Translations under genes and position numbers: made by a program | NCBI GenBank assembly: GCA_002293025.1 | Contig: DBCL01000012.1 | Span: 82,534-101,106, forward strand | From: Actinobacteria bacterium UBA959 | Lineage (GTDB): Bacteria > Actinomycetota > Actinomycetes > S36-B12 > UBA5976 | Direction: 5' to 3' | Length of the DNA stretch: 18,573 nucleotides | In this document: positions 1 through 6,510 of the stretch, one piece after another | How the letters are laid out: every line of letters starts with the position of its first letter | Position numbering within the stretch: the stretch's first letter is position 1 | Notes under the pieces: generated by a model | What the model was told of the DNA's origin: nothing | Seen by the model: only the letters and a program-made list of their open reading frames with translations | Database searches by the model: none

Positions 1-287
1 TCAACAACATTTGCAACTACATCAGCTCGTGAACCTGCAAATAACAAAGCTTCGGAACGAGGCGATAAGTTTGTAAATTCATTTCCAAGCAATACTTTAC
101 GCACTGCTTCAGCAGCAGGCGTTCCACCTGGTTCCCGAGTAGTAACTACCTCTTTACCTAATTCAGTTAGTTTCTCGGCCAACAATTTAATCTGCGTGCT
201 CTTACCAACTCCTTCGCCACCTTCAAAGGAAACAAAGAATCCAGGTTTGGCATTGCGATAGGCAATTTCAGGCAAGGAGAAACTCAC
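1..287 (-). CDS. tmk: Thymidylate kinase (dTMP kinase), N-terminal part, cut by window edge
   Basis: Phosphorylates dTMP to dTDP with ATP in the cytoplasmic dTTP pathway. I translated 95 codons; the rest lies beyond base 1. Seen: the P-loop in FEGGEGVGKST, about residues 21-31, and the TREPGGTP segment that carries the thymidylate-kinase DR-type motif (REPGG), about residues 53-60, followed by a conserved helix ending RSEALLFAGSRADVV. The start is taken as GTG at 287. An in-frame TAG lies four codons upstream, and the only other candidate is a TTG two codons earlier (293). There is no Shine-Dalgarno sequence, but TAGAGT sits exactly 6 nt before the GTG, so a leaderless transcript is plausible. 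It follows topA by 29 nt on the same strand, an arrangement common in Actinobacteria, and may also be reached by topA read-through. Confidence 0.93.
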   Translation of the reverse strand, partial: MSFSLPEIAYRNAKPGFFVSFEGGEGVGKSTQIKLLAEKLTELGKEVVTTREPGGTPAAEAVRKVLLGNEFTNLSPRSEALLFAGSRADVVANVV

Positions 288-293
288 GGACAA

Positions 294-299
294 ACTCTA
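294..299 (-). promoter_or_regulatory. Possible -10 box for a leaderless tmk transcript
   Basis: Read on the minus strand the bases are TAGAGT, matching the actinobacterial TANNNT -10 pattern, and 6 nt separate it from the GTG start of tmk. It lies in the 29-nt gap after topA. No convincing -35 was identified. This is inferred from position only. Confidence 0.35.
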
Positions 300-316
300 G
301 GGGTTAACACCAACTT

Positions 317-2989
317 TTAGTTTGAGATCTCTACTGGCTCTAAATCAGGCAGGTTAACACTGGCAGCTTTCTTAGCCGCAGCCTTTTTGGCTGGCTTCTT
401 AGTTGCTTTCTTGGTGGCTTTCTTAGCGGCTTTCTTCACCGGCTTTTTGGTTGCCTTCTTGGCACGTTTCTTAGAAGGACCCGCTGCTCTTCTTACTGAA
501 AGTAGTTCAACCGCCCGTTCGTGATCAATAGTGCTTGGGTCGTCTCCGCTTCGAAGGGAAGCGTTGGTAATGCCGTCGGTGACATATAGACCAAACCGAC
601 CTTCACGCAAAGTGATTAGGGCTTCTGAGTTTGGATCGATACCTAGTTCTTTGATCGGTAATTTTGGTTGAGCCCCACGTCTAACTTTTGGTTGTGCTAA
701 AACTTCGAGTGCTTGCTCCAAAGTAATAGTGAATATCTCTTCTTCAGTTGGCAGAGATCTGGAGTCTTTCTCTTTTGTGATGTATGGACCATAGCGACCA
801 TTTCTTGCTTCAATTGGAATTTGATCTGCTGGGTCTAATCCAATTAGTCTTGGCAACGAAAGTAATTTAACGGCTTCATCAAATGAAATGGTGGAGAGGT
901 CCATGGTTTTAAACAGTGAAGCAGTTGGTGCTTTTTCATCTGCGTCTTCTGGCATAACTTCTGTGACATATGGGCCAAAGCGACCAGACTTAGCAACAAT
1001 GGTTCTTCCACTGTTTGGATTAGTACCCAATTCGCGCTCATCAGATTTTTGTTGTAATAATTTCTCAGCAACTTCAGCTGTTAATTCATCTGGTGCCATC
1101 TCAGGTGGAACTGAGCCTCGTTCTTCACCACGTTCAACATAGGGTCCATAGCGACCAACACGAAGCACGATATCTGTGTCTGCAATCTCAATTGTTGAGT
1201 TAGCCCGAGCGTCAATGTCACCAAAGTTTTCGAGTAGTGGGTGCAAACCTGCAAACTTTAAATTGTTGTCACCAAAATAGAAACCTCTAAGCAGACTGTT
1301 TTTATCCATCTCGCCATTAGCCACCATATCGAGCTCTTCTTCCATATGGGCTGTGAAGTCATAATCAACAAGTCGTGTGAAGTGGCCTTCTAATAATCGA
1401 GTAACAGCAAAAGCTAGCCAGGTCGCAACGAGTGCCTTACCAGATCGGCGCACATAATCTCTAGCAATGATTGTGTCGATGATTGATGCATAAGTTGAAG
1501 GTCGGCCAATCCCTCGCTCTTCAAGTTCTTTAACTAGAGAGGCTTCTGTATACCGAGATGGTGGTTTAGTTGTGTGGCCATCTGTTGATAACGACTCAGC
1601 GGTTAACTTTTCGCCTTCTTTAAGCGGTGGTAACACTGAGACATCGTCTTCTTCATTAACAACCTCATCTTTAACTTCATCCAATGCTGCTTTAAAGCCT
1701 GGGCGTGTAATAACAGTTCCACTAGCAGAAAAAGATAGATGCTTGCCATCTTTTGTATTAGTACTCAACTTAACTGAAGTGTTAAACCCGAGTGCATCAG
1801 CCATTTGAGATGCCAAAGTTCTGCGCCAGATCAGGTCATAAAGAGCAAATTCATCTCCACGAATTTCACCTTGAAGTTCCGCTGGTGTGCGGAAAGTGGC
1901 CCCTGCAGGACGAATTGCTTCGTGTGCTTCTTGAGCGTTCTTAACTTTATTTGCATAAATTCTTGGTTTATCTGCAACATTCTCTGCGCCAAATATCTCT
2001 CGCGCTTGTATTTGAGCAGCTGAAGTTGCTTGCTCAGATAAGTTAGTAGAGTCAGTTCGCATGTAAGTGATGTAACCACGCTCATATAGGCCTTGCGCAA
2101 TTTGCATAGTTCTTCTTGAACCCCAACCCATTTTGCTGCTTGCAGCACGTTGCAAAGTTGAGGTCATAAATGGGGCAGGGGGTTTAAAGGTTCTAGGCTC
2201 TTCAGTTACTGAGGTAACTAGGAACTGAGCACCTACTAAATTGTCTGTAAGTGACTGTGCATCCGTTCCGCTTAATACTGAGCGATCTGTTCTGGTTAAG
2301 TTCCCAGCCTGATCAAAGTCACCACCACTTGCAATTCGAACACCATCTACTTCTAATAACTTGGCTTTGAAGTTTCCTGGTGTCATGATTGCAGTGATGT
2401 CCCAATACTCTGCGGCCTTGAATGCAATACGCTCGCGTTCACGGTCAACAATCAACTTGGTAGCAACAGACTGAACTCGGCCAGCACTTAGACCAGGTTG
2501 CACTTTCTTCCAAAGTACCGGTGAAACTTCATAGCCATATAACCGGTCAACAATTCGTCGTGCTTCTTGGGCGTCAATTAATTTCTGATCTAGATCTCTT
2601 GTTTGGGTCAAGGCCAATTGAATTGCGTCTTTAGTGATTTCGTTGAATACCATTCGACTAAATGGGATCTTTGGTTCTAACGCTTCAACTAGGTGCCATG
2701 CAATTGCTTCGCCTTCGCGATCCTCGTCAGTTGCCAACAGTAATTCGTCTGCTTCTTTCATGGCCCGCTTTAGCTCTGCAACTTTTGCTTTTTTGCTGGC
2801 ATCCACTTCATAGGTGGGAGCAAAATTATTATTCACATCAACTGCCAGCCCAGAGCCTCGAAGATCTCGAATGTGTCCTACCGAAGCCTCGACGGTATAG
2901 CCCTTACCTAAATAGCCCTCAATGGTTTTGGCTTTCGCTGGGGATTCCACAATCACCAAGCGGCGCAAACCGTCAGCTGAGACAGCCAA
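317..2989 (-). CDS. topA: DNA topoisomerase I (type IA), actinobacterial form
   Basis: Relaxes negative supercoils through a 5'-phosphotyrosine strand break. The start is TTG at 2989, supported by AAGGAG 5 nt upstream. At 890 aa it fits actinobacterial TopA. Seen: TOPRIM domain with VIVESPAKAKTI (12-23) and the metal-binding DEDREGE (88-94); the strand-passage core with LSAGRVQSVA (168-177); the catalytic tyrosine in GYITYMRTDST (Y309); then C-terminal repeats each marked by GRYGPYV, GRFGPYV, GRYGPYI and GRFGLYV. No zinc-finger cysteines follow. Instead there is a lysine-rich tail at about 840-876 and a short acidic end. Topo_C repeats with a basic tail are typical of Actinobacteria, where the tail aids processivity and DNA binding. 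It is the first gene before tmk on this strand. Confidence 0.98.
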   Translation of the reverse strand: MAVSADGLRRLVIVESPAKAKTIEGYLGKGYTVEASVGHIRDLRGSGLAVDVNNNFAPTYEVDASKKAKVAELKRAMKEADELLLATDEDREGEAIAWHLVEALEPKIPFSRMVFNEITKDAIQLALTQTRDLDQKLIDAQEARRIVDRLYGYEVSPVLWKKVQPGLSAGRVQSVATKLIVDRERERIAFKAAEYWDITAIMTPGNFKAKLLEVDGVRIASGGDFDQAGNLTRTDRSVLSGTDAQSLTDNLVGAQFLVTSVTEEPRTFKPPAPFMTSTLQRAASSKMGWGSRRTMQIAQGLYERGYITYMRTDSTNLSEQATSAAQIQAREIFGAENVADKPRIYANKVKNAQEAHEAIRPAGATFRTPAELQGEIRGDEFALYDLIWRRTLASQMADALGFNTSVKLSTNTKDGKHLSFSASGTVITRPGFKAALDEVKDEVVNEEDDVSVLPPLKEGEKLTAESLSTDGHTTKPPSRYTEASLVKELEERGIGRPSTYASIIDTIIARDYVRRSGKALVATWLAFAVTRLLEGHFTRLVDYDFTAHMEEELDMVANGEMDKNSLLRGFYFGDNNLKFAGLHPLLENFGDIDARANSTIEIADTDIVLRVGRYGPYVERGEERGSVPPEMAPDELTAEVAEKLLQQKSDERELGTNPNSGRTIVAKSGRFGPYVTEVMPEDADEKAPTASLFKTMDLSTISFDEAVKLLSLPRLIGLDPADQIPIEARNGRYGPYITKEKDSRSLPTEEEIFTITLEQALEVLAQPKVRRGAQPKLPIKELGIDPNSEALITLREGRFGLYVTDGITNASLRSGDDPSTIDHERAVELLSVRRAAGPSKKRAKKATKKPVKKAAKKATKKATKKPAKKAAAKKAASVNLPDLEPVEISN
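362..472 (-). repeat. Low-complexity lysine/alanine/threonine repeat coding for the TopA tail
   Basis: The codons for residues about 840-876 of TopA form irregular tandem units of the type AKKATKKPVKK, AKKATKK and AKKPAKK. At DNA level the plus strand shows repeated TTTCTTnGTnGC-like blocks. It is part of the topA coding sequence, not a separate element. The composition resembles histone-H1-like and other actinobacterial nucleoid-binding tails. It may be prone to slippage and length change between strains. Confidence 0.8.
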
Positions 2990-3021
2990 GGTGACTCCTT
3001 AAATAGAGGTAGCGGCCACGA

Positions 3022-3052
3022 ATTGTGGTGGTAAGGCAGTGGGCGCCGTCAA
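3022..3052 (-). promoter_or_regulatory. Candidate sigma-70-type promoter for topA
   Basis: On the minus strand TTGACG (3052-3047) is followed after 19 nt by CACAAT (3027-3022). Transcription would start near 3015, leaving a leader of about 25 nt that contains AAGGAG. The 19-nt spacer is long and the -10 matches only 4 of 6 consensus bases, so this is tentative. The same 117-bp gap (2990-3106) must also hold the end of the pilus operon transcript. A short GGGCG/CGCCC stem (3041-3045 with 3055-3059) is present, but there is no T-run. Confidence 0.3.
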
Positions 3053-3106
3053 ACCGCCCTCATGCTTTGCGGCGTGTTCCCCCTAAATAGAAGGTATGAG
3101 TTGCTG

Positions 3107-3451
3107 CTACCACCCGGCTGCAGCTTGGGCTGTGAGATTTATGGGAATGGACAAAATGGACATCTGCGTTGTGCCTGAGATGGTCACTTGAGCCGTGGTG
3201 GGCAGACACTCTTGCAGCACAAACTGGAGATTCCTTAATTGTTGGGCTGCAGTCTCACAAGCCAAAGCCCCGTCTGGGAGCTTGACCGCCGCTGACAGCG
3301 CTGCTAGGTCTACTGCTGAAGAAAGCTTCACCTTATTGATCAAGATCGCCGTGGCAGCAAACATTAGGAATATGACAAATGCGATCGAGATAAAAGATCC
3401 AGCAACTGCAACAGTTGCTGAGCCCCGGTCATTAAGTAGTAGTTTTTTCAT
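3107..3451 (-). CDS. TadE-like protein of the Rv3654c type (last gene of the pilus operon)
   Basis: A 114-aa membrane-anchored pseudopilin-like protein. Seen: a short basic leader MKKLLLNDRG, a possible prepilin-type cleavage point G10|S11, one long hydrophobic helix (about 12-39), the sequence AVDLAALSAA typical of TadG/TadE-like proteins, and two cysteines (about 65 and 81) that could form a disulfide outside the membrane. The usual Glu at +5 after the cleavage Gly is replaced by Ala, so it may not be processed or assembled like true pilins. The start ATG overlaps the stop of the preceding TadE gene by 4 nt (ATGA), indicating translational coupling. By position it matches Rv3654c, last of the seven-gene mycobacterial tad block. 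Its exact role is unknown. Confidence 0.8.
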   Translation of the reverse strand: MKKLLLNDRGSATVAVAGSFISIAFVIFLMFAATAILINKVKLSSAVDLAALSAAVKLPDGALACETAAQQLRNLQFVLQECLPTTAQVTISGTTQMSILSIPINLTAQAAAGW

Positions 3452-3795
3452 TCGACAACTACAGATGCGGTTGCTTGTAGTTGCATTGACTTACTCAGAA
3501 ATGAAATATCTCTTGCCACATTTACATATAAAACTCCATCAACAAATGATTGTTGCATGCGCACACCAGTAGGAATTCGCATAACCTCGCCACGGGCAGC
3601 CATACGAGCTGCAGTGTGTGCTGTGTCAACTAGATTTAACTGAGATAAATACAGGGATAAGCCAGCAACTATGGTACTAACCGCCAGGGCCAAAGTCGCA
3701 ATAGCAATTGCTAACTCAACAGTCACAAAACCTGCACTAGAGCGAATTGGCTGCTTAATTCGCTCTAGTGCAGACTGGCGTGATGCCTTTACCAA
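3448..3795 (-). CDS. TadE-family minor pilin (Rv3655c-like)
   Basis: A minor pilin of the Tad/Flp type IVb system. Numbered from TTG 3795 (115 aa): a basic leader, a prepilin cleavage site AG22|FVTVE with Glu27 at +5, a hydrophobic assembly helix (about 23-48), then a short extracytoplasmic domain with NLVDTAHTAARMAARGE, typical of TadE. Start choice: TTG at 3795 overlaps the stop of the upstream pilin gene (TTGGTAA) and has GGAG 11 nt upstream; an alternative TTG at 3834 gives 128 aa but has no Shine-Dalgarno. No start exists between the leader and the cleavage site. A perfect 17-bp inverted repeat occupies codons 8-22. The 3' end overlaps the next gene by 4 nt. Confidence 0.82.
   Translation of the reverse strand: MVKASRQSALERIKQPIRSSAGFVTVELAIAIATLALAVSTIVAGLSLYLSQLNLVDTAHTAARMAARGEVMRIPTGVRMQQSFVDGVLYVNVARDISFLSKSMQLQATASVVVE
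3732..3773 (-). repeat. Perfect 17-bp inverted repeat with 8-nt loop inside the minor pilin gene
   Basis: Plus-strand arms are CTGCACTAGAGCGAATT (3732-3748) and AATTCGCTCTAGTGCAG (3757-3773), with the loop GGCTGCTT (3749-3756). In the pilus mRNA this forms a long uninterrupted stem beginning about 22 nt after the TTG start and ending at the codon for the cleavage-site glycine. It has no T-run after it, so it is not a classical terminator. It could slow translation, block RNase progress from the 3' end and so protect the upstream pilin mRNA, or bind a protein. Confidence 0.9.
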
Positions 3796-4001
3796 GGGAG
3801 GAATAACTCCATAGCTCTTTTGATAATGGACCAAAGCACATCTTGTGCAGCAGCGCCTGTAAGCAATTTAAATAATCCACCAGCAAAACCGCATGCAGCA
3901 ACAGTTCCCATTGCATACTCTGCGCTAACCATTCCTAAGTCATTACCAACATGTGCACGCACAAATACCACAAAATTCTTAGTCGCTGAAATAAACCTCA
4001 T
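3789..4001 (-). CDS. Flp-type major pilin, DUF4244 family (Rv3656c-like)
   Basis: A 70-aa prepilin, the likely main subunit of the Tad pilus. Seen: an N-terminal leader, a cleavage site DLG23|MVSAEYA with Glu28 at +5 and Tyr29 next to it (the EY pair typical of Flp pilins), then a single hydrophobic helix with GTVAACGFAGGLFKLLT and a short amphipathic tail. Family length is about 60-75 aa. The start ATG at 4001 has GGGG 5 nt upstream; an in-frame TTG at 4034 would add 11 residues but lacks a ribosome site. It is separated from tadC by about 108 nt, the only real gap in the operon, and that gap is full of inverted repeats. This suggests separate tuning of pilin level. Confidence 0.88.
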   Translation of the reverse strand: MRFISATKNFVVFVRAHVGNDLGMVSAEYAMGTVAACGFAGGLFKLLTGAAAQDVLWSIIKRAMELFLPW

Positions 4002-4019
4002 CTTTACCCCATTCTCTAA

Positions 4020-4036
4020 AATTGCAATTTGCAATT
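4020..4036. promoter_or_regulatory. Short dyad AATTGCA-ATT-TGCAATT ahead of the pilin gene
   Basis: Perfect 7-bp arms (4020-4026 and 4030-4036) around a 3-nt centre, 18 nt upstream of the pilin ATG. Its symmetry and size fit a dimeric-repressor operator or a weak RNA hairpin. AT-rich dyads of this length also arise by chance. No regulator can be named. Confidence 0.3.
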
Positions 4037-4076
4037 GGAGTAATCTTGAATTGATTTAGCGTCAGTGGAGAAATTA

Positions 4077-4119
4077 TCTCTTTCTCTGTGGAAAGAGACT
4101 TTCTGTGGATTACCACAGA
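4077..4119 (-). terminator. Two adjacent hairpins, with an alternative pairing, over the end of tadC
   Basis: Plus-strand coordinates: TCTCTTTC (4077-4084) pairs with GAAAGAGA (4091-4098), an 8-bp stem with 6-nt loop; TCTGTGG (4102-4108) pairs with CCACAGA (4113-4119), a 7-bp stem whose loop contains the tadC stop codon. A third, mutually exclusive pairing joins CTCTGTGG (4084-4091) with CCACAGAG (4113-4120). On the minus strand the region is followed by AATTTCTCC, not a clean T-run, so this is better seen as a partial terminator, attenuator or RNA-processing site between the secretion genes and the pilin genes. Confidence 0.45.
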
Positions 4120-4793
4120 GCCGAGATGGCAGGTGCTACTAATGGTAAAACTCCAACCAGAATAAAACCAGGCAGCATCAATAGTGCAACCGGAATAGCC
4201 AAAGTAACTGAGAGTCTTTTGGCTCGCACAACTAGTTCTTGTTTGTGCTTAAGTCGAGTTCGGTGTGCAATTTCAGTTAGGGCGCGACCGGCGGCAACAC
4301 CATGATCAGATGCTCTAGCCAATGCTTGGCCAACGGCTGAAATGGAGGAACTGGACTTATCAGAACTAAAGGCTTCCAAAATCGGGACTCCCCATTCAAT
4401 GCGATTCGCAACTCGATTAAATGCTGCTGCTAGTTCTCCGCTAATGCTAGAAGTTAATGACTTAAGGCTTTGAGAGATAGTCAATCCAGCCGACAAGGCT
4501 GCTGCAATTAAATCAATAGATAGATCTAAGTCGCGTTGCAGTTCGCGAACTTGGGCTAACTCCTGCAAATTAGGTAGTTTTTTGAAAATCTGTTGAGCAA
4601 AAAATGCTAAACAGATTGCCAGTGCTGCCCCCAAAATTGTCGGCTTAAACAAAAAGACCGTAATCCCAAGGACTAGAGCCATTAATTCTGGATTAAGTCT
4701 TTTAGTTGTTGTCTTCTTAATGATTTTAATTTTAGAAGTTGGCATTAACAGCCATACAGCTAAAAATATGAGCACCGCCGAAGATAAGATCAT
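4110..4793 (-). CDS. tadC: TadC-like inner-membrane platform protein (GspF/T2SSF family)
   Basis: A 227-aa type II secretion F-domain protein that, with TadB, forms the membrane platform on which TadA drives pilus assembly. Seen: hydrophobic segments at about 1-17 and 36-66, a cytoplasmic F domain with AGLTISQSLKSLT (102-114), GELAAAFNRVANRIEWGVP and ASDHGVAAGRALTEIA (161-176), then C-terminal hydrophobic segments from about 194 to the end. Its ATG overlaps the tadB stop (ATGA, 4790-4793), so the two are probably translated together. It matches the short actinobacterial TadC (Rv3657c-like) in size. The stop codon lies inside a hairpin loop. Confidence 0.85.
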   Translation of the reverse strand: MILSSAVLIFLAVWLLMPTSKIKIIKKTTTKRLNPELMALVLGITVFLFKPTILGAALAICLAFFAQQIFKKLPNLQELAQVRELQRDLDLSIDLIAAALSAGLTISQSLKSLTSSISGELAAAFNRVANRIEWGVPILEAFSSDKSSSSISAVGQALARASDHGVAAGRALTEIAHRTRLKHKQELVVRAKRLSVTLAIPVALLMLPGFILVGVLPLVAPAISALW

Positions 4794-5410
4794 CCAAGAT
4801 CCTTCTCAATTGTTTTGGTTAGTTGCAACATTAAGAAAGTGCCTGCTGTTAGCAGTGATACTCCAATCATCAAAATTGCCAAAGTTAGCCAACTAGAGAA
4901 AACCCAGCTAAAAGTGTCTATCCCAAGTGTTTGACCTAAAAACAAAGTGAGTATGGGCAAGATCGCTAAGGTGACAGCGGCAGTCTTTGGCCCAGCTAAC
5001 TGATTGGCGATCTCAAACCTGATTTGTTCTCGATCTGTGTGCGCTTCTAAGGCAGCCTCCAGTGCTGGAATTAGTGATGAACCATGATCTTCGGATACCT
5101 GCCAACAAATTGCTAGAGTTCTTAGCAACAAACTGTCTTGTGTCAAAGCGTCTTGGTGTAAAGCTGGTTGAATTAAGCCATAACTTCGAAGTTGCCTCAA
5201 GGTATTTGGAATTAGCGCAGGATTTGAATATTGAAGCGCTTCCCTTGGAGTGGCCCCAGATCGCAAACTATCTATATAGCCTCGCATCCAATCTGCTTCT
5301 ACTAATTCTTTTTTTGTCCGGGTTTCAAAAGTTAAGACTGGTAGGCGTATTTTGGTTTTTGGATACAAGAGCCAAGTAGCCAGAAATATCAGTGAACTAG
5401 TAACTAACAT
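4790..5410 (-). CDS. tadB: TadB-like inner-membrane platform protein (GspF/T2SSF family)
   Basis: A 206-aa protein and partner of TadC. Seen: an N-terminal hydrophobic segment (2-16), a cytoplasmic F domain with RSGATPREALQY (50-61) and ICWQVSEDHGSSLIPALEAALEA, and two C-terminal membrane segments (about 143-163 and 170-197). It is shorter than proteobacterial TadB (about 300 aa) but fits the actinobacterial form (Rv3658c-like). The ATG at 5410 overlaps the 3' end of tadA by 7 nt and the 3' end overlaps tadC by 4 nt, so expression is coupled along tadA-tadB-tadC. Confidence 0.84.
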   Translation of the reverse strand: MLVTSSLIFLATWLLYPKTKIRLPVLTFETRTKKELVEADWMRGYIDSLRSGATPREALQYSNPALIPNTLRQLRSYGLIQPALHQDALTQDSLLLRTLAICWQVSEDHGSSLIPALEAALEAHTDREQIRFEIANQLAGPKTAAVTLAILPILTLFLGQTLGIDTFSWVFSSWLTLAILMIGVSLLTAGTFLMLQLTKTIEKDLG

Positions 5411-6510
5411 GCAATTGCTAATCTATTTTCATTGTTACTAAAATCAACAGAGAGTTTGTATTGTAGATTTTCAAGATCTGCACGCCAGATACCCTTAATT
5501 ACTCTTTTGGTTTGAATTTTTTCAACCAAGATCACAGCATTAACACCATGCAATAACCATTGTGCACTTAACTCAGGCGCTAATCCAGCCAGCAGACCCA
5601 AGGCCGAAATTCGCTGCGGAACTTCTAGGGCAGAGTTTGCATGCAAAGTTGCTGCTGAGCCTTGATGGCCAGTATTTAAGGCAGTCAAGAGATCCAGTAC
5701 TTCGGCGCCTCTGACTTCGCCAACAACTACTCGGTCTGGCCGCATCCGAAGGGTTTGCCGCAACAACTCTTGCATATTCACTTTGCCAACACCTTCACTT
5801 GTGGCGGGTCTTGATTCCAAACTAACTACATGAGGGTGACTAATTCTTAATTCTGCGTTCTCTTCAACGGTAATGATTCGCTCTACTGGATCAACAAGTG
5901 ATAACAGGGCCGACAAAATTGTGGTCTTGCCAGCACCAGTTCCACCAATAACTAGAAAGGATTCACGGTTAATAACTAAATCAACAAGATGCTTTTGAGC
6001 CCAGCCTGGAATTGATCCAACCTGAACTAGATGTTCAAGGGTTAGCGTTTCTTTAGCTGGAATTCGAAGAGAGACTTGAGGTCCATTCACTGCAATTGGG
6101 GCTAAAAGTGCATGTAGTCGAACGCCGTCTCTTAGTTGTGCGTCAACCCATGGCTGCGAATCATCTAATCGGCGCTTAGCTTGTAAAGCCAAGCGCTGTG
6201 CGAACAATCTAACTAACTGCGCTGATTCAAACAATTTTCCAGTGAACTCCAAGCCGTTACCAAATTCGATAAATACTCGACCATCACCGTGAACAAGGAC
6301 GTCTGTAAGTCCTGGGAGCTGCATAACTTCTTCAAGGGGACCGTAACCAATTAACTGGCTTTTGATCTTATTTGCGATTTGCAATAGCTCTGATCCAGAC
6401 TCGAGTGATCCAACAGATCTCAGCGCTTTAGTGATTTCAACATCTGAAATATCAGCCGAATGTGCAATTAGATGTTCTCTGACTTTTTCAATTAATCCAG
6501 TTGGTATCAC
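5404..6510 (-). CDS. tadA: TadA/CpaF-family secretion ATPase
   Basis: A 368-aa hexameric ATPase of the VirB11/PilB-like superfamily that powers pilin assembly from the cytoplasmic face. Seen: an N-terminal domain with GYGPLEEVMQLPGLTDVLVHG (55-75, given here only as the family's typical entry region), Walker A GGTGAGKTT (189-197), the Asp/Glu box VEENAEL (215-221), Walker B with VVVGEVRGAE (261-270) and the His box TGHQGSAATLHAN (280-292). All catalytic elements look intact. The GTG start at 6510 has AGGAG just upstream and overlaps the stop of the CpaE-like gene by 4 nt. It is the strongest functional marker of the pilus operon (Rv3659c-like). Confidence 0.95.
   Translation of the reverse strand: MIPTGLIEKVREHLIAHSADISDVEITKALRSVGSLESGSELLQIANKIKSQLIGYGPLEEVMQLPGLTDVLVHGDGRVFIEFGNGLEFTGKLFESAQLVRLFAQRLALQAKRRLDDSQPWVDAQLRDGVRLHALLAPIAVNGPQVSLRIPAKETLTLEHLVQVGSIPGWAQKHLVDLVINRESFLVIGGTGAGKTTILSALLSLVDPVERIITVEENAELRISHPHVVSLESRPATSEGVGKVNMQELLRQTLRMRPDRVVVGEVRGAEVLDLLTALNTGHQGSAATLHANSALEVPQRISALGLLAGLAPELSAQWLLHGVNAVILVEKIQTKRVIKGIWRADLENLQYKLSVDFSNNENRLAIAC

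Noticed and set aside
1831..2994. Several open frames of 70-110 aa overlapping topA in other frames
   Set aside because: All are shadows of topA with no ribosome site, motif or sensible composition.
3041..3059. GGGCG/CGCCC stem as terminator of the pilus operon
   Set aside because: Only 5 bp with a 9-nt loop and no T-run; it also overlaps the best -35 for topA. Not strong enough to call.
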